From Prorocentrum cordatum (Eukaryota > Sar > Dinophyceae > Prorocentrales > Prorocentraceae), in NCBI GenBank assembly GCA_963575745.1, contig CAUYUJ010019599.1, positions 42,501 through 106,500 on the forward strand: 64,000 nt of DNA, written 5' to 3'. Both the position numbers and the translations under genes were made by a program. Positions 53,476-64,000 of this stretch are shown piece by piece. Position 1 is the stretch's first letter. Each line of letters starts with the position of its first letter. The notes under the pieces are model-generated. The model was not told where the DNA came from and made no database searches. It saw only the letters and a program-made list of their open reading frames with translations.

Positions 53476-54144
53476 CAGGGGGCGCACCCTGGGCCCCACG
53501 GCGTTTCCCGTAGGGTCGTTGTCCCGTCACAGCGAGGCCCAGCTGTGTTTGCCTTCACGTGGTTGGTTACCCACCCTTGCTGCTCGGTTTGGCATTGGCT
53601 CGAGCCTTAGCCTGGCTGCTTGGCTGCGTATTTCGCCGTGCTTCTGGCGTTCGTGGAAGCGCGCGTCGCTGAGGAGGGCCGTTGTTTCCACCGATCCGTT
53701 CGGGCCCTGCGGTTTCTTGCGCGCAGTGTCGTTTGATGCTCCACGCGTCTGCTCGGACCTCTTGTGTTTCCCTGATTCGGTTTTGGCACTTCTCGGTTTG
53801 CTCGCAGGTGTGTTGGGGCCGCGTGATGGCTTGTGCCCAACAGATGTGGCGGACTAGCGCTACGGCGCAACGATGGTGCGTCCACGTTGGGACGTGCGCT
53901 GCACATGGCGCCTCCGTAGTCAAACATATCTAGTGATGTTTTTTCTGTTCGCTGTGGGGCATCCGTGATGGCCGTGTGTGATTTCTTGGATCAATGTTTT
54001 GGCGATTTCTCTCCCTGGGGCAGTTTACAGGCCCAAACGAAACACAACCGTAGGCGGCCGAAGGCATCGTTCATTGCATCCGGATGCTACTGTTCACACC
54101 CTTCATCCTCCCAAACACGATCGTTGCTCTCTTCACTCGTAAGG
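53476..54144. other. Low-copy spacer
   Basis: About 670 bp of balanced composition. I see no motif-bearing frame, RNA gene or repeat. Confidence 0.4.
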
Positions 54145-54528
54145 TTTGAGCTGTGCTCAAGCGGAGCGCGGACGCGCTCGCTCGGGCGTGCGCGCAGGCA
54201 ACCGCGCGCGCGTGATGCGTCGCCCGCGCCCCGGCGCCAGCGTGTGTTCCTGCTCGTTAACATTTGTCGCGTGTGCGGAGCCACGCTGTCAATGCCGGGT
54301 TGTCCTGTGGTTTGCTGCGTTCTTCGCAACTCACACCGCCAGAGGCAGCGGAGAGCTTGAGAGATCCACCTGCCAAAAGTCCTCCTAACATCACAGCTGT
54401 TTTCCTCAATCTGAAGTTCGTTTTGAGCTGTGCTCAAGCGGAGCGCGGACGCGCTCGCTCGGGAGAGCGCGCGCGCGCGGCCGCGCGCGCGCGCGATGCG
54501 TCGCCTTGCGCCCCGGCGCCAGCGTGTT
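54145..54528. repeat. Direct repeat pair of ~105 bp (54145-54247 and 54422-54528)
   Basis: Each copy starts TTTGAGCTGTGCTCAAGCGG (itself an inverted repeat around TGT), continues AGCGCGGACGCGCTCGCTCG and GATGCGTCGCC, and ends GCCCCGGCGCCAGCGTGT. The copies differ in the GCGC-rich middle. About 170 bp separate them. Confidence 0.85.
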
Positions 54529-54573
54529 CCCTCGATCGGTGCAGGCCAAGCGGACGGGGGGCACCTGCTCGTT

Positions 54574-54731
54574 TTAAGTCGGGCTTGTCCCTTTTACAGG
54601 GGGAAAATGTCAAAACTGTCAAAAATTGTCGGGGGACGACTTTTCGATTATTTATTGATATTTCCTAAAATTTGTTGGGTATTCCAGTTTTTCGTCCAAA
54701 ATCTGCCTGTAGAAAGACACGCCCGACTTAA
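54574..54731. mobile_element. MITE-like element 2, TA-flanked, ~26-bp TIRs
   Basis: AAGTCGGGCTTGTCCCTTTT and ACAGG at the left (to 54600) are the reverse complement, with a few changes, of CCTGTAGAAAGACACGCCCG and ACTT at the right (54706-54729). The inside is AT-rich (TTTTCGATTATTTATTGATA). It is homologous to the element at 18241-18394 in ends and core. TA lies at both outer edges. Confidence 0.75.
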
Positions 54732-54753
54732 TGCTCGCCCGACGGGTCGGGGT

Positions 54754-54853
54754 NNNNNNNNNNNNNNNNNNNNNNNNNNNNNNNNNNNNNNNNNNNNNNN
54801 NNNNNNNNNNNNNNNNNNNNNNNNNNNNNNNNNNNNNNNNNNNNNNNNNNNNN
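54754..54853. other. 100-N assembly gap
   Basis: Exactly 100 N, the usual placeholder for a gap of unknown size. It sits immediately before the poly-G that begins duplication copy 2. Confidence 1.
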
Positions 54854-57290
54854 GGGGGGGGGGGGGGGGGCAAGTCTCTCGGATGGTCACGGTATCTGAG
54901 GTAAGGTCTCGTAAGGGTTTCTCAAGGGTCTCGGGTCATAGTTGGTCTAGTGGGGCCCGTAGGGGTCTCTGTGTCTATTAGGTGCCTCGGGTCCCTCAGA
55001 GGGTCTCTTAGAGGGTATCTTCATACATGTGGCTTTAAAAATAGTGTAAGGGTATCTCGGGTACCAGGGTTGATCTCTTAAAAAAGGTTTCGTAAGGGTC
55101 TAGGCTGGCCACCCTGGTCGTCCTCAATCTGTTATGCTATGCCAGGGTGTCCAACGTTTAGTGCGGTAGCCTAGCGGTCGCAGCGGGTTCGGCCTGGGGC
55201 CCCACTGGCCGCCCTCGTCTCTGCTGCGCTTGGTCGGCGCCCCCCTGTTGCACGGCCGCGGTGCGCTGGATGCAATCCACGCCCTGCAGCGGCAATTGCA
55301 CAGGGGGGCAACATTTTCCGCGGGGTGGGCGGGGCACGGGGGTGGCTAGTGCTTGTTGTCTTGATTGGCAGTGCTGGTGGCGCGCGGCCAGCCATGGAGC
55401 TCGGGCCGAGGGGTCCCGCCAAGCAGGCGGCGCTGGACATGGGCCAGCCAGTTCACATCGACCGTCGCCCCGTCCCCTCATGTGGCAGCAGCAGGCGCAA
55501 TTTGTTTCCCTGGGCCTAAACCAGCGATGCCGATTGTTGTCGCTCGCACGCCTTGCTGTTCACTTGCGGTGGGCTGACGATCGCAGCGGGCTCGACCTGG
55601 GGTCCATGCGGCCGTCCTTGCCGTTGCTGCGCGTTGTCGGCGCCCCACTATTGCACGGCCGTGGAGCGCTGGAGGTAACGCTCCTTCTGCGGCGACAGTT
55701 GCACAAGGCGCCGCCCTTTTCGCGGGTGGGCTGGGCGCGGGGGTGGGCTTGGTTTAGCCAGTCCACCTCGACCGTCGCCCCGCCCCCCTTCACTGGCCGC
55801 GGTTGTCGGACGCTCGCAGCGGGTTCGGCCTGGGGCCCCAGTGGCCGTCCTTGTCATTGCTGCGCGTTGTCGGCGCCTCCCTGTTGCACGGCCGTGGGGC
55901 GCTGGGGGCAGTGCTCCCTCTGCGGCGACTGTTGCACAGGGGGGGGGCGCCCCCCGCGGTGCATGGGCACGGGGGCGGGCTTGGTTGGTTCGTTCACCGC
56001 GGCCGCTTTTCAGCCCACACCCCCTCTCCTCTGCCCTTGGGGCGGCGGGGTGGCTCGGTTTTGCTCTGGTCTCGGAATTCGGCCTCGGGGCCGTTCTCGC
56101 CCGTGCTGGCGGGCCCGCTGCAAGGCGCTCGCCCGCTGCCGCCAGTCCTCGCCGCCGCTGCTTCGGACTGCACAGTGCCGACTGTCGACTGGATCGCGCC
56201 CTCCCCCCCTTCCCCGCACTTTCGCGCACCTCCAAAGAAAAGCTTGGCCCCATGGCCCCCTTTATGCCCCCTACGAGCAGCGTGAGCCGCACGGGCCATG
56301 TACGCCCTATGAGCCATATGACCCCTGCGAGCCTTACGACCCCGATGAGCCCTATGGGCCCTATGGGCCCCATGAGCCCTATGAGCCCTAAACGCCCTAT
56401 GAGCCCGATGAGTCCCATGAGCCCTGCGAGCCTCGTGGCCCTGGCGGGCCCTGTAAGACCCATGAGCACTCTCGGCCCTATGGCCCATGTGCCCTCTCGG
56501 CCCTATGACCATGTGAGCCCTATTGATCATATGGGCCATATGAGCACTATAAGCCCTATGTGCACCATGGGCCCTATGAGCTTCCTGTGCCCTTGAGCCC
56601 TATGAGCGCTATGGGCCCGATGGGCCCTATGAGCCATGCGAGCCCGATGAGCCCTATGATCCCGACGAGCCGTATGAGCACGATGAGCCCTGCGAGCCAT
56701 ATGGGCCCCATGAGCCCTATGATCCATATGAATCCTATGGCCTCATGATCTCTATGAACCCTGCGAGCCCTACGGGCCGTATGACACCTACGAGCCCTGT
56801 GGGTCATATGAGCCCTCTTGACCCTATGAGCCCATGGGCCATATAACCCTATGGGATCTATGAGCCCTAAAGTCCTGTGAGCCCCATTGGCCCTATGAGC
56901 CCTTTGGGCCCTATGGGCTCTATGGGCCCTATGAGCCATATGAGCCCACGGAGCCCTATGAGCCTGATGGGCCCTTATGAGCCCTATGAGCCATTTGAGC
57001 CATACGAGCCCCATGAGTTCTATGAGCCCTACGAGCCCTATGTGCCCCATGAGTCCTATGAGCCGTATAAGCTCGATGCGCCCTGTGATACCGATGAGCC
57101 CTATGAGCCCTGCGAACCCTACCAGCCCTATGAGCCCTGAATGCCATATGAGCCCTATGGGCCCTATTAGGCCTATGAGCACAATGGGCCCTATGAGCCC
57201 ACTCGGCCCTATGAGCCCCATGAGCCCTATGAGCTGTCAGAGCCCTCTGAGCCCTCTGAGCCCTTTTGAGCCCTATGAGCCCTCAGCGCG

Positions 57291-58426
57291 AAGCGCAGCG
57301 GGCGTCAAGTCTCGTATTCGAAGCATACCGAAGCATAGTATAGCTTCCCCGAACCAAACTGGACCCCCTGAAGACTAATTTGCTGCTAGAAACAAGGTCT
57401 GCATTCTGAACGATCTGAAGGTGACATAATGTTGCATGTTCGGCGTGACCCTTGTGGCAGGTTTTCTTTTACTTCTGGTATGGGCCAAGCGGCCAAGATT
57501 GTAGTTTCGCCCGTTTCTTCCGTTCCCCCTCGCGCTGCAAGTGTTTACATTTGGTGATGCCCCTGTCTTCTTCTCGGACGGGCAGGCACTGCTCGCGCGC
57601 CCCATTGGGACTACTATGTCCTACCTGGAGGCTCCAGGTCGCGGGCTCGCGAGGCAGCTTCACGGACAAAGGAGTTATTGATCGTTGTTGGCTGGCGGTC
57701 GGATAAGAGAAGGCGTGCCCAGATTGCGTCTGCTGTTGGGCACGGCCCGACGCCAGCGACAGACGCTGCGATTCTCGTTGCCTTTGACACATCACGGGGG
57801 GGGGGGGAGGCATGTCGTCAACCGGATGAAAGGGCGCCCTGTCTGGCGGGTGGGGTCGGGTAAACTGGGTTCCAAAGGGCCTTCGGGGGGTGGGCGAGTG
57901 GCCGCGGGGACGCATGCGGCATAGGCCACCCAGGTAAGCAAGGACCCATAATACATACAGGGTGGAATAGGTTGTCTGCTTGGAGCGGGGCCCCCTCCCC
58001 CCCATAATTATCCGTCTCAGTGCAGTAGCAATACTAAAACATGACACGCGAGGTCAACTCTTAGGAAGGATACGTGCGAGCACGCTGTTTGCAACCGAGA
58101 ACTTCTGATCGAATCCGCCCCGCCCTCCCCCACCCCCGATGCTTCTTGAGAGAGGCGTGCGTTTGGGGTCCTGTGTGTAACGTGTGTGTTCCCAGATCAG
58201 TGCTGATCACGTGTGGCTTGCCCGCGTAAGGTCCCCCTCTGGCGCCGACCATGGCGCACGCGTGAAGGGCGTTTCGCCCGTTCTGCGGCTGCTTCGCCAA
58301 ACGCGCATCTGTTGCTCCAACTGTCGTGTCCCTTTGCCTCTTGGCCCCCTCGCCTTCCCCTTCCCGTCAACTCCTCTCCCTGCTGTGCCGTTTGCTGTCG
58401 CACCTTTGCTCGCATAGCTTTTTCAG
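57291..58426. promoter_or_regulatory. Upstream region of zinc-ribbon gene copy 2, with likely trans-splice acceptor
   Basis: Matches 44886-46021. The pyrimidine-rich stretch and AGCTTTTTCAG (ending 58426) are unchanged, so both copies keep the same likely spliced-leader acceptor, 105 bases before the ATG at 58532. Confidence 0.5.
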
Positions 58427-58531
58427 GATCAGAGTTGGCCGACTCACGCCCGCGGGGAGATCACAGCACTCACAGGGCTCCCGCCTCACAGGGATACACT
58501 ATACTATACCAGAGTTCGCGCCAGCCGTGGG

Positions 58532-59200
58532 ATGGTCAAGCAGTGCTCGAAGCTCACCGAAGCTGCCCTGAGCGCCCACGACTGCTCCGAGCGCCCTCGA
58601 CGGGCCTCAGCGGCCGCCGCGGCCACCGACGCACGCGACCTCAAGAGACGCAAGTTGGTGGCCGCGCCGTGCTACATGTGCAAGGCTCAGCCGAAGCACG
58701 GCCACTGGGCGGAGAGGGACAAGAAGGGCCACAACAAGTGCGGGGACTGTTGGAGCACCTACTCGCAGGGAGGTTTCGTAGAAGATGGCACGTTCGAGGA
58801 GGTGGCAGACAAGTGCAGGGACGACGAGGCCTACAACAAGGAGTTCAACGCGGCGAACGCCGCGAGGCTGGACCCTTCGGCGAAGGGTTGGGATGAGGAG
58901 TACGAAGTGGACGACTGCGACGAGTTCAAGGTCGTCGTCGAGCAGTGTTGGCTCGGCGTTCCACGCGCCAGTTTCAAGGCAGCGACTGGCAAGAACCCCG
59001 ACGACTGCAGCATCCGCATGCAGAACTTGCCTGGCACCACGGTCGGCAACGAGTACAAAGGCTTCCTGTGCAAGGATGCGGCCAACCCGTACATCAGGTA
59101 CCGCGTCCAGCGGAGCTTCACGATCAGGCGCAGCAAACTCGTCGAGAAGAGGGGCACGCACCTGCGCCGCAATCAGGCCGACCTCACGCTTGCTAAACAG
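58532..59200 (+). CDS. Zinc-ribbon-like protein of unknown function, exon 1, copy 2
   Basis: 223 codons; three codons (Pro-Ile-Gly) present in copy 1 between Cys 50 and Cys 73 are missing, so the motif becomes C-x2-C-x19-C-x2-C. Two other replacements are seen (Gly14 to Ser; Ala to Thr in LPGT-A/T-VGNE). The start, donor AACAG|GC and flanks match copy 1. The deletion is in frame and leaves all four Cys, so the protein may still fold. Confidence 0.75.
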
Positions 59201-59640
59201 GCTCGGGGGTCAACCAGCACAAAATGAATACGGGATGGAGGGGAGGGGGTTAGGGCAAATGCTGAGGAGCGGAGCGGGGGAGGGCGGAGGATCCAAGGTG
59301 AGGATGAGCGGGGAAGTGACGAGGAAGAGCATGAGGAGGACGAGGCGGAGGATGAGGAGACGTCCCAAGCGTCCTGAGATCATTGTAGAGCGAGGTCCTT
59401 GGTCCTAGGTGTGGTCTCTGTGATTTCTTTCGTTTGTTTGCTCGTGCGTTCTATCTCTCTTGCCCTCCCTCTCTCACTGAACCAGGTGATCCCAGGGCCA
59501 GAATTCAGAGTTCAGAGGTCCACTGGCGAGTCGCCTTGAAAAAAAAACACATGTGTTTTTTTGGCAGCCCCTTGAAAACAAAACACATGTGTTTTTTTGG
59601 CGGCACCCTATGTGCCCTCCCGCATCCGATTGCCCGAAAG
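59201..59640. other. Proposed intron with paired AAACACATGTGTTT palindromes, copy 2
   Basis: Same length (440 bp) and same donor and acceptor context as copy 1; the two palindromes (about 59533-59563 and 59572-59599) are preserved base for base. Confidence 0.5.
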
Positions 59641-62286
59641 GCCAAGAAGCTGAAGGCGAATCTCCTCTCCAAGCTGCGCAACGTGAAGTTCGACCTCGGC
59701 CGCTTCGAGAACCTGGCCCACGGCAGTGTCCCCGAGGACCTCGAGGGCGAGGGCGCGGCCGAGGCGGACGATGATGCGGACGACGAGGCAGCGGACGGGA
59801 GCCAGTCTTCGGAGCCCGCCGAGGTGGAGTCCGTTGGTGCGCATCCGGAGGCGGGCCCCAGCCGCGGCCCCGCCACCTCAGGCGCCAGTGCGATCGCGGC
59901 GCTGGCGGCATCTCGCAGGCCAGAGCGTGCCATGTCCGTCACGCCCTCCAAGACGCTCGAGGCAGGCCCAACGCCCTCGCTGCTCTCCGCCAGTCCGATC
60001 GACGTCACCAGCAAGGATCAGTGGGCCAAGAAGGTCAACAAGTACCAGGAGAAGCTCAACGTGTCAGCCATCATGGAGGGTGGCCCGTACAAGACCGACC
60101 TGCGCTGGGCGAAGGACTTACTGCACAAATTTCCAGATCGAACGACTCCGCAGTACAAGAACCTCAAGGCCCACGTCGATAAGGTTGAGGCGGCAGTCGA
60201 CTTGACAGTGGATGCCATTCAGAAGACGGCAGATGCAGAGGCTCTCAAGGCGAGGATCGCGACCATTGGCAGCGACTTCGAGTACCCGACCTCCATCAAG
60301 ATCGCACTCCTCAAGAACACCATGTCTCGCCTGACGGCTGACAAGCACGTGAGCAAGCAGCGTATCAGCCAAACGCTCGAGCACATCTTGCCGCTCGTCC
60401 TCAAAGCCGATTGCGAGGGTGGATCCACGGAGGGCCAACATGACGACGCTGAGCATGACTTCCAGCCGACGTCTCCGCAATTGGCGCTGATCGAGGGATC
60501 ACCTGAGGAGTTGGCCACCTTGTTCACGCAGTACTTTGGACAATACGTTTTGCCTGCCTTGGTGGCTTCGTGTTCGGCATCTGAGCGCCTGTTCGGCGAC
60601 GCGTCGCAGGCGATCTTGGAGAAGCTCGACGCCTTCGGCCTGGACATCCCCGACGCCACCATCGAGGCGTTCCAGGATGCCATCGGCATCGTGAATGTGT
60701 TGCAGTGCTTACTGGACCCTACTGATACCATTCACATACAGGAGGTCGCCAACATCAAGACGGCTGTCAAGAACAAGACTCTCACTGGGCTCCAGGAATC
60801 CCTGGTCTCCATCATCCAGGAGTCGGCTAAGCTGAAACAGTCCTGGGATGACATCACGGTGAAGGGTGGTTCGCTCGGGGTCCAGCCGAAAATCAATGAA
60901 GCCAACTCCGATATCCAGAAGGGTTGTGGCGACGACGTCGTGGCGGACATCGTCAAGAACTTGCCGTCTTGGGAGCTGGGGTGCCGCAGCGGAGGTGTCG
61001 TGCCGTTGCGCGGCGCGCTCCAGACCCGCATCGCAGCCATGATCACCGACATCGATGCGCTTTGTATCGAGCAGTCGTTGACGACAGAGGGCATCGTTTC
61101 CGAGGTGAAGGTCAAGCTCGGTATCTTGACTGAGTGCGTTGGTGTATTCCCGAACCTCGCTGTTTCCATCAAGGCCGCCATCTCCAATGCTCAGCGTGCG
61201 CTGGGCTGTGCTTCTGATTTGTCGTTTGGGACCGCATTCGTTACAGAGATGGAGCAGCTCTCGAAGACTACGGACTTCGACACCCTGGACCTTTCCAAGT
61301 ACTCCCAGAAATGCCAGGACTACATGGCGGTGTCTGGCAAGTTCGCCGACGTCCCCAGAGGTGTTGAGGTATTGGGCGGGCTGGCAATCTCGCTTCTCGG
61401 GTACGTGGCCAAGAACGTGAAGAACGTGGGGAACGATGGCGTGAGGTCTGCCGCAGACTTGCTCGAGAAGATTTCGGCCGTGCTGGGCAAGCTCGCCTGC
61501 GACGACGTGTTGGTGGCGAAGGGCGTCGTGAGCAAGCTACTGGCGCTGCTGAACTCGTACGAGGGGTGGGCGAGGTTGGCCAAGGACGCGGCCTGCAGGG
61601 TGGAGCTGGACGCTGACCTCGTCAAGTCGCTGGCGTTCGTCAGCGCCCTCACCGCCTGGCAGGCAGCAAGCGTCGAGAGCGTGACGTACTTCCCGCTCGA
61701 GGGCATCGCCCCCGTCGTGACTGCCTACGTGGAGGAGGCACAATCGCTTCGCAACGCAGTGGCTACCAGTTTGTTGGCAGGGCTCGCGAACCAGTTCGAC
61801 AACTGCGACATCCAGAAGCTCTGCGGCGGCACAGACAACGGTTCCAAGTGGCACGATGGGCTTGACAAGGACTCGGATTGGACAGCGATCAAAGAGCGAG
61901 CTACGACCACGATCCTGCGCGCGAGCTTCGACGTGAAGAAGTTTAACGCCAACCTCGCCATTTGCGAGGCCATGCACCGCACGACTACGGAGCAATTCGA
62001 GATGTTCTCGATCACTGACAATACGGAGGTGATGGCAGAATTGAAGGGCTACTTGGAGGACGGCAGGGCGACCGTGACGGAGGGCATGGTCATGTACTAC
62101 GCGACGTGCGACATGCAGGCGTCCGAGAAGAAGAGGAACCTCAATAGGGAGAGGAAGGCGCTCGAGAAGCTGTCCGAGGGTGTCCAGGGCCGTGTGTTTG
62201 AGCCCCTCAAGACCTACCTGTACAACGAGTCCTCCCTCCCGGGCATCAAGAAGCAGCCCGCCAAGGGGGGTGTGCCAGCAGTGTGA
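59641..62286 (+). CDS. Zinc-ribbon-like protein of unknown function, exon 2 with stop, copy 2
   Basis: 881 codons, open to TGA at 62284-62286. Compared with copy 1 I count six replacements (Asp to Asn in KADLL, His to Arg in GHFEN, Gly to Asp in LLGPTD, Thr to Ala in GITPVV, Thr to Ile in LATCEA, Leu to Pro in SSLLGI). Otherwise it is the same acidic N-terminal stretch and long helical body. No frameshift or stop separates the copies. Confidence 0.75.
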   Translation, partial: AKKLKANLLSKLRNVKFDLGRFENLAHGSVPEDLEGEGAAEADDDADDEAADGSQSSEPAEVESVGAHPEAGPSRGPATSGASAIAALAASRRPERAMSVTPSKTLEAGPTPSLLSASPIDVTSKDQWAKKVNKYQEKLNVSAIMEGGPYKTDLRWAKDLLHKFPDRTTPQYKNLKAHVDKVEAAVDLTVDAIQKTADAEALKARIATIGSDFEYPTSIKIALLKNTMSRLTADKHVSKQRISQTLEHILPLVLKADCEGGSTEGQHDDAEHDFQPTSPQLALIEGSPEELATLFTQYFGQYVLPALVASCSASERLFGDASQAILEKLDAFGLDIPDATIEAFQDAIGIVNVLQCLLDPTDTIHIQEVANIKTAVKNKTLTGLQESLVSIIQESAKLKQSWDDITVKGGSLGVQPKINEANSDIQKGCGDDVVADIVKNLPSWELGCRSGGVVPLRGALQTRIAAMITDIDALCIEQSLTTEGIVSEVKVKLGILTECVGVFPNLAVSIKAAISNAQRALGCASDLSFGTAFVTEMEQLSKTTDFDTLDLSKYSQKCQDYMAVSGKFADVPRGVEVLGGLAISLLGYVAKNVKNVGNDGVRSAADLLEKISAVLGKLACDDVLVAKGVVSKLLALLNSYEGWARLAKDAACRVELDADLVKSLAFVSALTAWQAASVESVTYFPLEGIAPVVTAYVEEAQSLRNAVATSLLAGLANQFDNCDIQKLCGGTDNGSKWHDGLDKDSDWTAIKERATTTILRASFDVKKFNANLAICEAMHRTTTEQFEMFSITDNTEVMAELKGYLEDGRATVTEGMVMYYATCDMQASEKKRNLNRERKALEKLSEGVQGRVFEPLKTYLYNESSLPGIKKQPAKGGVPAV

Positions 62287-62500
62287 GCCTGACAGCTTGC
62301 GAGTGGACTCGTCGGCTGGCGCTGGCGACTGGGGGAGGAGATGAAGGGGGATACGAGGGTTAGGACGGGGACGAGAAAGAGAGGTGCGACGGAGAATGAT
62401 CAGGACTCACACGCTCTGACTGTTTGTTTGAGGCGAGCTCGCCACGAGCTCGGAAGCAACGCCTGTGCGAGAGCGGTCGGCCGTTCGAACATTGCTGATG

Positions 62501-63472
62501 TTTCGCGTACCTCTGCCAGCCCATCTAGAAACGATACCCTGGTGAGTTGAGGTGGTCAGGGAAGTGAGGAGGCATGCAGACGAATAAAGGGCGAGGGATG
62601 CAGTCGTATACCTCAAGAGGGGGAGGATGGAGGAGGACCCGCCGTCGGAGGAGGACGAGGAGGAAGAGGGGGATGATAATTAGGAGGAGGAGGAGGATGA
62701 GGAGTCGGGCGATGACGAAGAGGACGAGAAGGATGAGAAGGATAATGAGGTAGTGATGGGTACCTCGGGGGTCCTCTTGAGGCCTCGTACTGGGTCTTCT
62801 GGGGTCCTCTCGGGGGCCTCCTGGGGCCGCCTGGGCGCCTCTCATTGCCCTACCGGGGCGCCCCTGGGAGCTCCAGGGGCGCTCGCGGGTCCATTTTGGA
62901 GGACGTCGATCAAACGCGAGGGGGTGCTTTACGTAGCGCCACGCGCTCGGGAGCCCCCAACATCGCACTGTAGCGCCTGCATAGGGCACTCTTGGAACGC
63001 TCTTGGGCGCACGTGGGGCCGTCGCGGGGCTCTCTTGGGCCCCTCCAAGGGCCTTCTTGGACCATGTTGGGACCATTGTTGGGACGTCGGGTGGTCATCG
63101 GAAGCGAAACGGTGAGACATCAACAACTGAGCTTCCGTAGGTGGTTGAAGGATGTTGGCGTCGTGGGGGCCTCCTTGGAGGTCTTGGGGGCGCAGTGGGG
63201 CCGCCTTGAAGCGTTCTGGGAATCTCCTGGGGCATATTGGGGGGCCGACTTGAGGCAGCATGGGCTATCGCGGGCCATCTTGGAGGTCATCGCTGGCTCT
63301 CTGAAGCCATCCTGGGGCCATGTTGTGCAAAGCCGTGTCCCCTGACGCCTCGCGGTGCGCCCCGTCCAGGTCCAGAGGAGGGGCGGCGGGTGAGGGGCAA
63401 GCCCCTCCCCGAAGGGGAATACAAGGAGGTTGGAAGGGCAAGCTCCCTAGACCACCTACGCCCAGAAGGCTG
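62501..63472. repeat. Dispersed repeat C, copy 3 (inside duplication copy 2)
   Basis: Duplicate of 50105-51075 with a few single-base changes and a one-base insertion near 63426. Ends and internal landmarks are as in copy 2. Confidence 0.8.
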
Positions 63473-63526
63473 GTGGGGCTACCCTGGCGAAAGACCCGAC
63501 CATATGCAGTTGTAGGCAACGCGTTG

Positions 63527-64000
63527 TCAATGCCACGTTCGGTGGACCACGCGCCGCGTGATGGGGCGTGCCGTATTGAGTGGGCGGGGTACGCGCACGG
63601 GCGGTTCCCTTTGGGGCGTTCGGTGGAGCTCCATGTGGGGCCACGAACGTTGTAGTGGATGGTGGGCGGTGCCACTGGGGCCTTCGCTGGAGCTCCCAAT
63701 GGTGCTGCCAAACGCTGTGCTGCGTGTGGCGGGCGCATGCGGGCGGCCTCACTGGGACAGTCGTTGGAGATCCCCATGCTGCCACGACGCGCTGTACTGG
63801 GTGTGGCGGGCGCGTGCGAACGGCCCCACTGGGGCCTTCGGCGGGGCTCCATGTGGGAGCGCGAAACGCTGTGCTTGGAGTTGCGGACGCATGCGGGCGG
63901 TCTCATTGGGACGGTCGGTGGAACTTCCGATGGGGACACGGAGCGCTGTACTGGGTGTGGCGGGCGCGTGCGGGTTGTTCCACTGGGGCCTTCGGCAAGG
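63527..64000. repeat. 77-bp satellite array, start of copy in duplication 2
   Basis: About six units matching 51130-51603; the array continues past the window end. Confidence 0.9.

Larger units (their letters stand above)
54871..64000. repeat. Segmental duplication, copy 2 (runs off the window)
   Basis: Colinear with 42468-51603 with scattered single-base changes, homopolymer length differences and one 9-bp deletion in the gene. Component arrays: GC-rich tandem repeat 55173-56243, 9-bp repeat 56275-57290, upstream region 57291-58426, gene 58532-62286, repeat C 62501-63472, 77-bp satellite from about 63527. Confidence 0.95.

Overview
The window looks like nuclear DNA of a dinoflagellate. This is inferred from several features seen together: a decayed Ty1/copia-type polyprotein with the zinc-knuckle, integrase and RT motifs typical of dinoflagellate elements, a relict-like trans-splicing leader just upstream of a gene, candidate AG|GC and AG|GT introns with terminal inverted repeats, near-identical gene copies in direct orientation, very high GC, and a large load of tri-nucleotide and minisatellite arrays. 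There are no bacterial-style operons, ribosome binding sites or CRISPR arrays. A 100-N scaffold gap lies at 54754-54853. A large-genome, GC-rich genus such as Prorocentrum is possible, but the species cannot be fixed from sequence alone.

Layout. (1) 1-9.6 kb: a 5'-truncated, frameshifted copia-like retrotransposon on the + strand (gag, integrase, RT, RNase H), interrupted between integrase and RT by about 1.5 kb that holds an RNase-H-like scrap of a second retroelement. (2) 9.6-27 kb: a gene-free repeat landscape. It contains a 165-bp hairpin satellite, huge GGA/GAT/GAC/CCT arrays, two copies of a composite dispersed repeat, two small MITE-like elements, two foldback elements, and two tandem modules built on a 102-bp satellite. 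(3) 27.8-34.66 kb: a split gene (about four exons) for a protein of an RNase-H-fold transposase-like type, with a degenerate spliced-leader relic upstream and introns that are themselves inverted-repeat elements. (4) 34.9-42.4 kb: a 9-bp repeat that switches strand, a 77-bp satellite, GC-rich tandem repeats and one striking AT-rich island. (5) 42.46-51.6 kb and 54.85-64.0 kb: a direct, nearly identical segmental duplication of at least 9.1 kb. Each copy carries the same two-exon gene of unknown function with a C2-C2 zinc-ribbon-like N terminus. (6) 52.5-54.75 kb, between the copies: low-complexity DNA, a direct repeat pair and a third MITE.

There are three expressed-gene candidates: the transposase-like gene and the two copies of the zinc-ribbon gene. 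All else is mobile or repeated DNA. The most notable pattern is that the intron-containing transposase-like gene has both a relict leader (a mark of mRNA retroposition) and introns bounded by inverted repeats. One intron is a copy of a dispersed repeat that also lies downstream of each zinc-ribbon gene copy. This fits recent intron gain from mobile elements.
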